From: Oscheius dolichura
Taxonomy: Eukaryota > Nematoda > Chromadorea > Rhabditida > Rhabditidae
Direction of reading: 5' to 3'
DNA length: 64,000 nt
Assembly: GCA_932521035.1 (NCBI GenBank)
Contig: OW051492.1
Span: 4,030,001-4,094,000, forward strand
Shown here one piece after another: positions 1 to 10,552 of this stretch (its first letter is position 1; each line of letters begins with the position of its first letter). The position numbers were made by a program, and so were the translations under genes. The notes under the pieces are model-generated. The model made no database searches. It was given only the letters and a program-made list of their open reading frames with translations, and had not been told where the DNA came from.

Positions 1-1727
1 ACGAAGAAAAATAAGGATCCATCCAATAATGCCTGAGCGATACTGGAAATACGCGATTGCAGTTGAATTTTGAAAAAACAAACCAAGTTTGTAGAAAAAA
101 TGTTCAACGGAAACGGTATGTATTCTACCCTAATAATGGGCAGATGTCTGTGTGTCTGTCTGTCTGCATGACCTGTCGTCTGTACGGATTTGACGGGTTG
201 TATGGGAAAGTGAGAGAAGCAGAAAGTTTCGACCGTCTGACCTTATCCGACTGTCAAAGCTTATTCGACAAGAAAATAACTAGAACAGCTCTTTGGGAAG
301 GGGGAGCCGGCGTTGTCGACTGTTTTTTTGTTCATCCCAGCGCCGTCGAAGACGGCCGGAGGCATACTTGTAAAGAAAGAAGTTGTTGAATACTATTGCA
401 TAGCCGAGTAGAAAACGGTGTTTACGCTTCCAAAAATCGTTTAAGGTTTTTGACTACTACTATTACCATTTCTAAAAAAAACTTTTGCTACAAATGAAGG
501 CGAACAACTTGAACAAAGAGAAGCGCAATTACCCCCAATCCAATTAAGCTCAATAAAATGGGCAGAATGAAACGGCGACTTGGCGTGGAGGCGTATTTCA
601 AATTCGTCTCGCCCAAAATCAATAAACACTCCGCTGGTTGGAGGCAAGGACGGCGTGCAAAAAGAAAAGCATAGCTCGGAATTACAGATTGCCACTTCTA
701 GAGGGTTTTGATCAAGAAAATACCTATAAAAATTAGCAAAAACGATACCGTACAAATAATTCCTTCAACAACAATTCACACAAAGTTGTTATTCAGTTTG
801 CTTGCCAGACAGGTCCTGCAATTGAAAAAACTATTAACTTACGCGATGTTTCGCTTCAGAATTAGCATTCGTAGTGAAGGCAGAAACGACGACGAAAACA
901 ACCCGCAAATAACAGCCACCCTGCTGAGTGGCAACAGTTGTGTTTGGGCGTAACATCTGCGTGCAATAACACCGGCGCCATAAAGTTACAAGATATACAA
1001 CTGCAGTAAGTTCACTCTATGCTGTGGTTAGCTAGAAATATGTGAAAGACGCCTAACAGCGCATTGAAAGGGAGAGAACAGGAACATCCATTCATGTGGA
1101 AAATAATTGCTAAAATAGCGCAGGAGAGTGCAGCCTGAAACTGGTCTATCTGCATTTATATAATGATATTCTACACATTGCATGTTTTTGTGGCTATAAT
1201 CTACAAAAAAAAAACAATAAGGAAGAGGGAAGAGGGAGCCAGACATCAACAATTGAAAAAAGTGGCACTTTTTAGAGAAATGAGAATAGAAAAGTAACGT
1301 GGCTTGTAATGAATATAGAAGAGAAGAAAGGCGCAAGATGCGCGTTCCGCATGACTAGTTCTCTGCAATACCAACGGTATAATCATCGCCCGTGTACTCT
1401 ACTATTGTGTAACGAAAAAATGGGAAATAAGTCTAGAATTTTTCTTGGTCAGCATAAGAGGTTATATGCGAAATATATACAGAATGATATATATTCAATT
1501 GAATAGAAAAGAAAAATGACGATCTGTATACACGCTGCAAAGACTTGAGCATGGCGTAAATTTCGCCGCTTTCACATCAACACATTTTTATAAATTCTAT
1601 TCTTTTCATATTCTCTCTAAATTCTATTATTCTTCTTTCTTTTCATGAGTAGTTTTCGATCCAAATATACATATGCTATCGAATATTTATTTTATTGTAT
1701 TTTCCTTATCTTTATGTATTGTTTTAG
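1..1727. other. Intergenic, no gene supported
   Basis: AT-rich sequence. Several short open frames occur on both strands, but none shows a recognisable domain, a credible exon-intron pattern or protein-like composition. A short CTGT/CTGTC-type simple repeat lies near 145-165. The last few hundred bases contain the presumed 5' region of the CIAO1 gene and end in a TTTTAG acceptor directly before its ATG. Confidence 0.5.
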
Positions 1728-3338
1728 ATGGTCACTGCAAATCAGATAGGATTGTTTAAAGATTGTAAAGGAAACGAAATTGGTAAACGTGTATGGATGG
1801 TTTGTTGGAATCACACGGGAACCTTGCTTGCGAGTTGCGGAGAAAATAAGGCAGTCAGCATATGGAAATATAGTAAACAGAGGGTGGAAGGCTAGCTTCT
1901 ATTTTATGAAATATTTCTGCTCAATTAAGATCAACACATACTGGAGAAAACAACAACTTTAGACGATTCACATTCAAGGGCAATTAGATGCGTTAGTTTT
2001 TCTCACTGTGGAAAATATCTTGCCTCTGCCAGCTTTGATGCCTCAGTAGTCGTCTATGAACTACAGAAGTAATGTTTCAGCATTTTAAATCATAGTTGTT
2101 TTAGCGGAGATTATATAGAAGTCAACAAATTAGAAGGGCATGAACATGAAGTCAAATGCTGCGCTTTTTCATGCAGTGATGAGTTCCTTGCAACATGCAG
2201 CAGGGACAAAAGTGTTTGGTTTTGGCAAAGTATGCTAGCTTTTGGTTGTTTATTAGTATTTTCAGTGGATGAGGATGACGATTTTCAAGTATCGTCTATT
2301 CTCCAGCCACATACACAAGATGTGAAATTTGTTTGTTGGCATCCTTCAGCTGATGTAAGCGTGGCTTACTTTTTTTTCTTATACAATAAAGTTTAGCTAT
2401 TAGTATCATGTAGTTACGATTATTCTATACGATTTTTTAAATACGATGGAGATGATTGGGTCACTCAGCAGAAAATAGACAGGGTAAGCACTAGCCAGGT
2501 CAAGTCAATTCAGATAATTGATAATATTTTTTCCTAACCCTCTTCTTTTAGGCACACGAAGGAACTGTATGGTGTGCCGATTTTGATGGTACTGGTGATA
2601 GATTAGTAACTGTTGGAGATGATAAAGTCATACAGGTGAGTCGAACCTGTTTTTTTTTTAAATTGACGTGTTATAAAATTGAAGATAATGTAGCGAAAGC
2701 CCTTACAGGTTTCCGTTTTACCAACTCCTGGAGCGGGTGTGGGCTATATCAAAACCTTAAAAATAAATAATATAAATTGTAGATTTGGCAAAGGAAAAAT
2801 ATGGATTCTGACGTAACTAAAGATGAATGGATCTCAGTAAGCAAATACGTTGTTGAGAATACTCGATGGCCTCTCTACAGTGTTGCATGGAACAAATTTA
2901 CAGGAATTATTGCCGTTGCTTGTGGCGATTCCAACATTCGGTATGTGATTTACTCTATTTATAGGAATAAGTTATACTGCCTTACAAGTTAGCGAACATT
3001 TGTTGCTTTATGCGCAATTTAACATTTCAAAATAGCAATTATAAAAATTTCTTGTGTGGTATCGCTCTCTAAGTATTAATTTAGAGTTGACATTTTTGTT
3101 TGAGTTTAGAATTTTTCAGATTTTTTACTGTCCAAAGTCCTGCTGAATTGATGACGATATCCCCGGAATTAATCATAGACGCTCATGATGGTAATCTTTT
3201 TTATCTTTTTCTTTCAAATAGGAATTTACTTTATGTTTAGGAGACGTCAATTGCGTTGCATGGAATCCTACTGATTCAACCATTCTTGCCTCTTGCAGCG
3301 ACGATGCTACTATAAAGCTCTGGGAAGTGAATATGTAG
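1728..3338 (+). CDS. ciao1: CIAO1, cytosolic iron-sulfur assembly WD40 protein
   Basis: This is a seven-bladed WD40 propeller of the cytosolic Fe-S cluster targeting complex. In that complex CIAO1 works with CIAO2B and MMS19 to pass [4Fe-4S] clusters to apo-proteins such as DNA polymerases, helicases and primase. Successive exons carry typical blades: VCWNHTGTLLASCGENKAVSIW in exon 1, then LEGHEHEVKCCAFS, CSRDKSVWFW, a stretch matching family WHP and AHEGTVWCADFDGTG blade segments, and finally CSDDATIKLWEVN before TAG at 3336-3338. About nine exons are separated by short GT-AG introns (for example donors near 1869, 2230 and 2356). The chosen ATG (1728) sits immediately after TTTTAG, so it may be an SL acceptor site. 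The gene is AT-rich. A Polinton is inserted 112 bp beyond the stop and does not break the gene. Confidence 0.9.
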
Positions 3339-3443
3339 TTTCATGATTTGATCTTTATTTAAACCTTGTTTATTGTTTATATTGTTAATTTGTTTGTTAG
3401 ATATATATATATACACTTTTTCGAAATAAATTAAATATTGAAG

Positions 3444-3449
3444 ACTAGG
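3444..3449. repeat. Target-site duplication, left copy
   Basis: ACTAGG immediately precedes the AG terminus of the Polinton. The identical hexamer follows the CT terminus at 7235-7240. A 6-bp duplication is the family norm. Confidence 0.85.
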
Positions 3450-4221
3450 AGTAGTATATAATAGGGTCACACTGGAGCACCCTTTCACCCATTTTTGGAA
3501 ATTGGTGTTTTCCAACAAAAAAGTGAGTTGTTTCAACAAAAAGTGATCAAGTTTTAATAATTTAAGCATGATTTCAAGAGTTTTTCAATTTGGGTGAAAT
3601 TCGAGACTAAAAGTCTGGCGCACCAACCACCCATAACAGGGTGATTTCCATTTTTCACCGTTTTTAGCGTTTTTTGATGTCTTATCAATGATTTTGATGC
3701 TCTAACAAACCAAAACTCAACAATTATAGCAAGTTTTCGGATTTTAAAGAATTCTGATGATAGTAACACACGAGTCATGAATTGCGACTCAAAAGTTAGT
3801 TCAAATAATCAAAGAATTTAAATAAAAAGCCCCTTATTAAATGATCACATTCCGAAAAAATCTGACTGCGCTAACCAATATTGACCTGTTAAACCTCGTA
3901 AAAGAACTAAAAATCAAGGATTTCCGAGGTGTTTTTATGCGAGACTCTTTACCAGATTCTTTGCTTTTTTGTTAAATTTCACACATAATGTAATACATTT
4001 TTATTCAATTGACAACAAAATAATTACCGATAAAGATGACAATTTACTCATTCCATTCAGCTTCTCCATCCGAGTCTTCCTGTGGCAATAAATCCTAAAG
4101 TTCAAAAATTATTTGAACGAAATTATCAGTTAATATTACCTGAATAATGGCTTCGATAGCGATGACCGGAACGATTAGGCAACGACCTCCGACTGCGGGA
4201 GATGCTGGACGTCCATTGTCA
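3450..4221 (+). repeat. Polinton left terminal inverted repeat
   Basis: This arm is inversely repeated at 6662-7234 with scattered differences. Homology ends at CCATTGTCA (4213-4221), the counterpart of TGACAATGG (6662-6670). The left arm keeps about 200 bp (roughly 3464-3670, including a segment with Pro-rich short frames) that is missing from the right arm. From the outside in, the arm contains the terminus, a segment encoding the start of the Polinton protease (motif FRGVFMRDSLP near 3921-3955, + strand), and the last exons of a minus-strand serine-peptidase-like gene. Confidence 0.85.
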
Positions 4222-4586
4222 CTCGTGTGGGGGACTTTCTCAACTGCGATTTGCATTCCAATTAATCGACCATCTACGTCCCAACAACTACCACCGCTGT
4301 CTCCTTTGAATGATCCACTCGTTGCTGTAAATAGCCAATTGAAGTAAACCTATAACCAACAAACCTGTATAACACGCTCTTCGAGTCACATCACTTGCGA
4401 TTATTCCGTTTGAAAGCGATAGATGATTTGTTCTTTCATGACGAATCGAGTATCCCATCTAAAAAAAGTGTTTTTTGAGAAGCAATTTAGAAAGTACTTT
4501 ATTTGATAAAAAATTACCATCAAATAGTGCATCCCTTTTCGAGGTACAGTTGATTCGGAAATGAAATTTCTATCACAAATATCCAC
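4044..4586 (-). pseudogene. Trypsin-like serine peptidase gene fragment inside the Polinton
   Basis: Read on the minus strand, four exons can be joined by clean GT-AG introns: 4518-4586, 4365-4458, 4140-4324 and 4044-4094, the last ending in a TAA. The third exon carries FKGDSGGSCWDVDGRLIGMQIA-type sequence. This is the GDSGG segment around the catalytic serine of chymotrypsin-fold (S1-like) peptidases, followed by the expected hydrophobic strand. The last exon is a short acidic tail (LLPQEDSDGEAEWNE). The His and Asp catalytic regions are not seen; the upstream end stops where polymerase sequence begins (about 4587), so it is a 5'-truncated fragment. The part between 4044 and 4221 lies in the terminal inverted repeat and recurs at the other end. 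It may be a captured host gene or cargo of the element. I infer loss of function from the truncation. Confidence 0.6.
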
Positions 4587-6216
4587 TCCCTATTATACTA
4601 GTCCTGGACTTTCTTGGGATGCCATGTTGAAGATAACTGGAGTAAAATTAGAAACAATCAGAGATAGAGAGATGTATAATATGATCGAAAAAGGAATTAG
4701 AGGTGGAATGGTTAATGTAGTCAAAAGATATGCAAAGGCTGATAATAAATATATCCACTCCGCAAAAACTAAAAAAGTTCCTAGACGTTTAAGATCATGG
4801 TTAAAAAGAAAATCCATAAAAACAATTCTTATCGATATCCAGGATTCATAAAGAGTTTCCTAAAGAAGAATCCTTCATACTTACTATACCTAGATGCTAA
4901 TAATCTTTATGGTTGGGCAATGTGTCAAAATTTGCCTACTGGAGGATTCAAATTTGAAAATGATAAAGTTATTCAAAACTTTACTAATATTGCTCAAAAT
5001 GTTCCTCACCATAATTTGAAAATTGATATTATGAATTATATATCTCAACTCAACAAAAGAAATAAAGGATGTATCTTCGAAGTTGATTTAGAATATCCAA
5101 AAGTTTTGTACAAGAAACATAATGATTTTCCATTATGTCCACAAAACATTGAATTCTCTCATGGAGTTAAAAAGTTATGTAATACATTAGGTGAAAGAAA
5201 AATATGTTATTCATTACAAAAATCTCTCACAATGTTTACAATTAGGAATGAAAATAAAGAAAGTTCATCGAATAATTACTTTCAAAGAAAGTCAATGGCT
5301 GGAGAGGTATATAAATCTGTATACTAATCTTCGTAAGCAAGCAAAAAATGATTTTGAAAAGGATTTCTTCAAGTTGATGAACAACTCAATCTTTGGTAAA
5401 ACTATGGAAAATGTTAGAGGTCGAGTAGATGTTAAAATAGTTTTAGGTGAAAAGGATGAAACTATTAAGAGGATTTATGCTCCTAAGCCCAATTATAAGA
5501 GAAGTATTACTATAAATGATGGACATCTCGTACTTGTGGAAATGGAGAAGACTAAGATTGTTCTAGATAAGCCTATATATGTAGGCTTCGCAATTCTTGA
5601 TTTAAGTAAGTATTTGATGTATGATTTCCACTATAAAGTAATGCAAAATAAGTATGGATATAAACGATTGAAATTGGTATATCAAGATACTGATTCTCTA
5701 ATTTATCAAATTTACACTAAAGACATTTACAAGGACATCCAAAAAGATCAATCATTGAGAAGTCATTTCGATTTCAGTGAATATCCACAAAATCATCCAT
5801 TGCACAATGTAGAAAATAAAAAAGTTGTTGGAAAGTTCAAAGATGAACTAAATAGTAAAATTATGACTGAAATAGTTGCAATACGTCCAAAACAATATTC
5901 TTATAAAACCCTTGACTACAAAGGTATTGAAAATGAATTCAAAAAGAATAAAGGAATTAAGAAAAATGTTATTAAAAAAGATATATCATTCAAAGATTAT
6001 AAAGATTGTCTATTCAATAAAAGTCTCATCAAGAGAAAACAATATTGTATAAAAAGTGTCAAGCATCAACTATATACACAAGAAATTGAAAAAGTTGTAT
6101 TCGATAATAGAGATAATAAAGAATTCAATAATACTGAGAAAGATAGTATCGATAATGGTTATAAGCGCATAATTCTTGAAAAAGGATTTAAAACAAAAGC
6201 ATTCTCAAGTTTTTAA
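4587..6216 (+). pseudogene. Protein-primed family B DNA polymerase remnant (Polinton pPolB)
   Basis: This is the C-terminal palm/thumb half of a Polinton DNA polymerase. The order of motifs fits: SPGLSWDAML and IEKGIRGGM near the start, the motif A region YLDANNLYGWAM (about 4885-4925), motif B NNSIFGKTMEN (about 5383-5415), and motif C YQDTDSLIYQ (about 5680-5710). The exonuclease and terminal-protein regions are missing upstream. The reading frame is broken at least twice, between about 4770 and 4850 and between about 5195 and 5330, so no intact enzyme is encoded. The stop (TAA at 6214-6216) overlaps the end of the converging protease frame by 12 bases. It is very AT-rich, unlike the neighbouring Mextli gene. 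Confidence 0.85.
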
Positions 6217-6681
6217 AGATAGTACTGCTTCCTGGAAATCTAAAGTTTCCAATAACTTTAATAAAAGTAAACAATAATAACCACAATGGTGTGTATTAAA
6301 TTCTTGAATTTGAAATGTTGAAAGCTCTATTTTTCTTTTATCTTCTCCTTGTTTCAGATACTCTTGAAGTTCTAATGGAGGATCTAGTCCAAATGAATCA
6401 AAGTAAAAAAGTGTATCTCCTCTGGAGCCGCTAAAGGTGGTATCTTTTATCTTTTTATAACAAACCCAATGTGTACCCTTATTATTTGAAGAGTCAAGAT
6501 TTACAATTCCAATTTCTTTATCTTTTACCTTTCCGGAAGACCATCTCTCATGAAAACACCTCGAAAATTCTTGATTTTTAGTTGTTTTACTAATGCTTTT
6601 AGATCCAAGTTGGTTAGCGCAATGAGGTCCTTGGAGAAGGTGCTGAAAAAGACGTTTTTTTTGACAATGGACGTCCAGCAT
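6205..6681 (-). pseudogene. Adenain-like cysteine protease remnant (Polinton PRO)
   Basis: This is a C48/C5-type cysteine protease frame. GTHWVCY contains the catalytic His, FDSFG supplies the acidic residue, and HHCGYYCLLLLKLL contains the nucleophilic Cys with its hydrophobic helix. In Polintons and adenoviruses this enzyme processes capsid proteins. The segment that should give the conserved amino end (a KNFRGVFMRD-type motif) is readable in a different frame near 6549-6620, so a one-base shift separates it from the catalytic part. About 95 bp of this 5' end (6549-6645) are repeated at 6950-7042 inside the right inverted repeat. It lies convergent to, and slightly overlaps, the polymerase remnant. 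Confidence 0.75.
6549..6645 (-). repeat. Protease 5'-end segment duplicated in the inverted repeats
   Basis: From ACACCTCG...TGGAGAAGGTGCT this stretch matches 6950-7042 in direct orientation. A third, more diverged copy lies in inverse orientation near 3880-3955. All three can encode a LTNLDL...FRGVFMRD-like start of the Polinton protease. Confidence 0.75.
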
Positions 6682-7234
6682 CTCCCGCAGTCGGAGGTCG
6701 TTGCCTAATCGTTCCGGTCATCGCTATCGAAGTCATTATTCGGGTAATATTAACTGATAATTTCGTTCAAATAATTTTTGAACTTTAGGATTTATTGCCA
6801 CAGGAAGACTCGGATGGAGGAGCTGAATGGAATGAGTAAATTGTCATCTTTATCGGTAATTATTTTGTTGTCAATTGAATAAAAATGTATTACATTATGT
6901 GTGAAATTTAACAAAAAAGCAAAGAATCTGGTAAAGAGTCTCGCATAAAAACACCTCGGAAATCCTTGATTTTTAGTTGTATTACTAATGCTTCTAGATC
7001 CAAGTTGGTTAGCGCAATGAGGTTCTTGGAGAAGGTGCTCATTTAATAAGGGGCTTTTTATTTAAATTCTTTGATTATTTGAACTAACTTTTGAGTAGCG
7101 CAATTCATGACTCGTGTGTTACTATCACCAGAATTCTTTAAAATCCGAAAACTTGCTATAATTGTTGAGTTTTGGTTTGTTAGAGCATCAAAATCATTGA
7201 TGAGACATCAAAAAACTGTACATTATATACTACT
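6662..7234 (-). repeat. Polinton right terminal inverted repeat
   Basis: This is the inverse of 3450-4221, shorter because of an internal deletion near 7210-7220. It carries a second copy of the last two exons and the intron of the serine-peptidase-like gene (about 6662-6842, + orientation here). Near 6905-7042 it carries a minus-strand copy of the protease-gene start. The arms have diverged by point changes, so they are not being kept identical. Confidence 0.85.
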
Positions 7235-7240
7235 ACTAGG
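7235..7240. repeat. Target-site duplication, right copy
   Basis: ACTAGG directly follows the terminal ...TACTACT of the element and matches 3444-3449. Confidence 0.85.
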
Positions 7241-7378
7241 ACATGGAAAATTATGAGATACAACACATGATAAGCTCTGGTTACATATATATGAGCTACC
7301 GGCACAGTAATAAGACGGCGGTGCAAGTGCAGGTGAAGTATTTTTTTAGTTTACAAACCATATTTTCATAAAACTAAT

Positions 7379-9260
7379 TCAGCGTAATAGTTCTGGGGCG
7401 ACAGCAGCCACAGCTCCACGAATAGCTCCAACACAATTGGATTTACCACGAAGTTCCATCAGGTGCTCCCGTTCATAGCGGTAGTTATCGGGCTTGTGAT
7501 CGTAGTGAGCTGGCTGAAATTATGAGTATGCTCCAAAACATGATAATCGAATTATGAAGCGGTTAATTTCAAGTGCGGGAGCACTGCACACTGACCGACC
7601 AGTTGACGGCCGGTGGGAGTACCGATTCAGCTAAATTGGGAGTCGATCCATGGAATGAGCGCGACGGCTGAAATGGATCTATTTTCCCCCAGTTGAGATA
7701 TTTACTTTGAGTGCTGGTTGAGGCTGACTCTGCTGCAGGGGCATACTCTTTCTTCGTTCCTTCTTCTTCTCCCTCTCTTCCATCGAAGGCCGAGCTCTCA
7801 CCCGCAAGTACTCTGACAAAGCAGCTTGTGCCGCCTAAAACATCTAATTCCAGCAAACGAGATTCGAACCTGAAGGACTTCCGGATCACTACAGCACAAT
7901 TTGAGCATTCCATCCTGGGTCGTCTCTATGCTGATGTCATTCTCATCGTCCTCCTCTACTCCCAAATGTGACTGTTCCGCTGCTGGGTCGGCCTGCAAAG
8001 GGCGGGAATTCCCAATATCCCGGTCAGACTACCCGGAGCGGACTCATATTCCGACGGATGGTTTCGATGATGAGATCTTTGGCCCGTTCGATGTCCTCCA
8101 TCGTGCTGGCCGTGATGGTCAGGGTCCTCTCCTTGCTTTTCGGGTCAACCTGAGCCGTCTTTCCCTTTCCCCTCAAGACACACCTTTTGGAAGCTGATGA
8201 CGGTATTGGTCAGCTGCTCGACCAGGGCCACCCTCCGGCCCTTCACCCCCATTATCTTGCCGCTGTCGCTGTTCCGGATGATCATCTCGTGTCTCAGCTG
8301 CATCGTCTTGGCGGCCGACTTCTTGATGCTCCTCTGCCTCATCAGCAGATGGGCAGCATCGGGTGGGAGGACGGGCTGGGGCATGAAGGGGTTCGGAGGA
8401 ACCATTCCAAGGGGCGGCATCCATCCTCCGGCTGCCGGGATCAGGTAAAACCCGGCATTCGGAGGGGCCACCTGGCCACCTGAAGGGCATTTCTACTATT
8501 GGACGAGGAGAACACTACCGCCGAGCTCCGGCGGCATGTAGAGATGGTTTTGAGGGACGAATTGTTGGGGCATGGGTGGGTTGGGGTCCGGCTCTAAAGG
8601 GGGATCCTTGGCTGGAGGAAGGGGCGGCCTACGCTGTTCGGGCCGGTTGACGTAGTACTGGGTATGGGCCAGGTTGCTCCTCCAGTGCATGGCCCGCAGC
8701 TCGACCAGTTCCATTATCTTCAGCCTGAAGCCTGTCTCCCCGGGAATGGTTTGCCCCCCACCTGCAGGGTGTCCCCAGCTGGCCATTATCCCTACAGCAG
8801 GCTTGTCTCAGCGAAACAAATACCTTGTTTAGCTCGTCTGGAAGATGTCCTCGTAATATAGACAAGGGGACCGGAACCGACTTTTATGGGTGCTTTCTAG
8901 GAGCTGGCCACTGGTCTTGAGCTGGGCACAGAGGGCAAAGACCGTGTTGGCCAGCTGGGCCGTGAACTGGCCGTTCTTTACCATCGCGTTGACTGTGTTC
9001 ATCAGCTGGAGCTGCTGCTCTGGAATCTCATCGTATTTTATATCTACAGTAAGTCAATTCCTTTGGTCCCAGTCGATTGTCGGCGTATCTTGCCAGTCGG
9101 AAACGCTCAGAGAGTCTCATCAAACACTTGCGCGAGGTGTTTTGGGTGCTGAATTTCCGCTGGTCGCCCCCCGGTGCCGGCTGTTTGCCTATATCCGTCG
9201 GTCAAACAGACTTACAAGTGTCTCCCTCGCTCCCGTATCATCTCACCGATCACGAGAGAT
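7379..9260 (-). CDS. mxt: Mextli-like eIF4E-binding protein (MIF4G-like + KH + 4E motif)
   Basis: This is a translation regulator that combines a MIF4G-like helical domain, a KH domain and a C-terminal eIF4E-binding motif, the arrangement described for Mextli. Visible from the N-terminus: helical segments (QLQLMNTVNAMVKNGQF, LANTVFALCAQLK, LKIMELVELRAMHW; about 8680-9040), a Pro-rich linker (about 8520-8640), and a KH domain with the GxxG loop (KIMGVKGRR, about 8235-8270) ending ERTLTITASTMEDIERAKDLI. The last exon encodes YRYEREHLMELRG, a canonical YxxxxL-phi eIF4E-binding motif, and ends in TGA at 7379-7381. Introns are about 35-70 nt. The gene is GC-rich, unlike its flanks. The 5' exons are uncertain: 9080-9260 looks coding but does not join cleanly in my model, and a further 23-codon exon is possible at 9928-9996. 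The assignment rests on domain order plus the 4E motif. Confidence 0.72.
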
Positions 9261-10380
9261 GATGATACCGTGAGCCGATTTGAGCACTGCTGACTACAGT
9301 AAGGAGAGCATCAAAAAACGGCAAATACAGTAAGAGAGGAAGCGGGCTCTGAGGTCACGCCGGGATTGAATTGCCGTTCAATAATCAGCTGTTGCCGGTC
9401 ATTTGCTGTTACAGCGCATGTCCACATTCACGCGGATTCACTTACGCTGCACGGCGAAAAAGCCTCAAAAATGAGATTTGCGGCCTGTCGCAGCCAGCTG
9501 TTACCTATAAGCAACGACTCATCCCTCTATATAAACTACGTGGAACACAACAATATCCACCGTAGAGCGGTCAATTGGGGGCATTTTGAAGGGAGAAAAT
9601 GTAATGCCAAGAGAAAAAGGGAAAGAGGGGAATGAATAGTACTAGCCTTACAGAGACACGCAGTAATTTATGCAATTATATCAGGAACAAATCTTTTCTC
9701 TTCTTGTCAATGAATACGAGATTAGCCAATTCACAGAGAGTTGGGGATATCCTCTCTGCCATGGGTTTCACTACACGCTAGGCATACAACCGGAGTAATC
9801 AATTGTTCGTCTTCGCGAGATCTCGAGTGCACAAAAGGAAGAGTAAAGGATGAAACCAAACGTTTTCTTTGGAGGGAAATCTCTTATTCGCAGTGTATGA
9901 AACTACCAAAATAACTACATTGTTTACGGGTGGCCTGTCATCCAACTCCACCGTATCTTCGTCGCACATCCTCTTCTGTAACTCACCAGTGGTCATGGGT
10001 GCGGTGCGTGCACGTGCGTCGTTCGCGTCGAATGAGTGACTAAGCATTTTGTGCAGAATAGAGCAAGTGCCTGATAGAGAGAATTCGAGGGACAGGGGTC
10101 GTTCGAGGTGGCCGCCGGCCGCAAACAGCCAACCGCCGGCGTTACAACACACAAGTCCCGCCCCATCCGCTTATGCTAATCACCTGTCTCTCTTCAACTA
10201 AAACTAAAGAGATTCCATTTTGTATTTTGAGCTGAACGATTACCTGCGCGCTCTTGCATTATGTTCTATACCGTTGCCGATGAGATCTTCCCCGTGAAAA
10301 ATGTACCGAAAACAAAGAAACGAATACAATTTATCGTCTATACACAAATATTAGACTGTACGGCAAGACAACTAGCGAAA
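9261..10380. other. Intergenic/5' region, one possible small first exon
   Basis: No clear gene. On the minus strand 9928-9996 could be a 23-codon first exon (starts MTTGELQKRMCDED) ending at a GTAAAC donor. It could belong to the Mextli-like gene, whose start I could not fix. The rest shows no coding pattern. Confidence 0.35.
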
Positions 10381-10381
10381 A

Positions 10382-10506
10382 ATGAGGATACTAGATTATA
10401 CACCGGAAATAATGAAGGCACCTGTCAAAGTGACACCAATCCCAGGGATGCCAAAATTAAAAAGATCTTTAGACAGGAATATGGACCCATACACGCCTGA
10501 TTCAGG
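10382..10506 (+). other. Possible orphan exon, unknown protein
   Basis: An ATG-initiated frame reads MRILDYTPEIMKAPVK... with a basic KLKRSLDRN patch and runs to DSG at a GTAAAA donor near 10507. The codon pattern looks protein-like, but I could not find a downstream exon, and HERPUD converges from the other strand at 10553. It may be the first exon of a nested gene or chance. Confidence 0.25.
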
Positions 10507-10552
10507 TAAAACGGCTATAAACTAAAACCAAAAATAATAAATAACTAGAATA

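Larger units (their letters stand above)
3450..7234. mobile_element. Internally deleted Maverick/Polinton element
   Basis: The two boundaries match the Polinton hallmarks exactly. The element begins AGTAGTATATAAT (3450) and ends ATTATATACTACT (7234). It is flanked on both sides by the 6-bp direct repeat ACTAGG (3444-3449 and 7235-7240). It has long imperfect terminal inverted repeats, a protein-primed family B DNA polymerase remnant and an adenovirus-type cysteine protease. Full elements are usually 15-20 kb with an integrase, a packaging ATPase and capsid genes. None of those is visible in these 3785 bp, so this is a non-autonomous, shrunken copy. It also contains spliced-looking exons of a trypsin-like protein. 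The precise TSD shows that it inserted as a unit, whether before or after the deletions. Confidence 0.85.

Noticed and set aside
441..755. Minus-strand open frame of about 104 codons in AT-rich DNA
   Set aside because: No domain, no splice pattern, composition not protein-like; expected by chance.
8173..8490. Several long overlapping frames on both strands in the Mextli region
   Set aside because: They mirror the GC-rich KH exon in other frames; only the minus frame with the GxxG motif makes sense.
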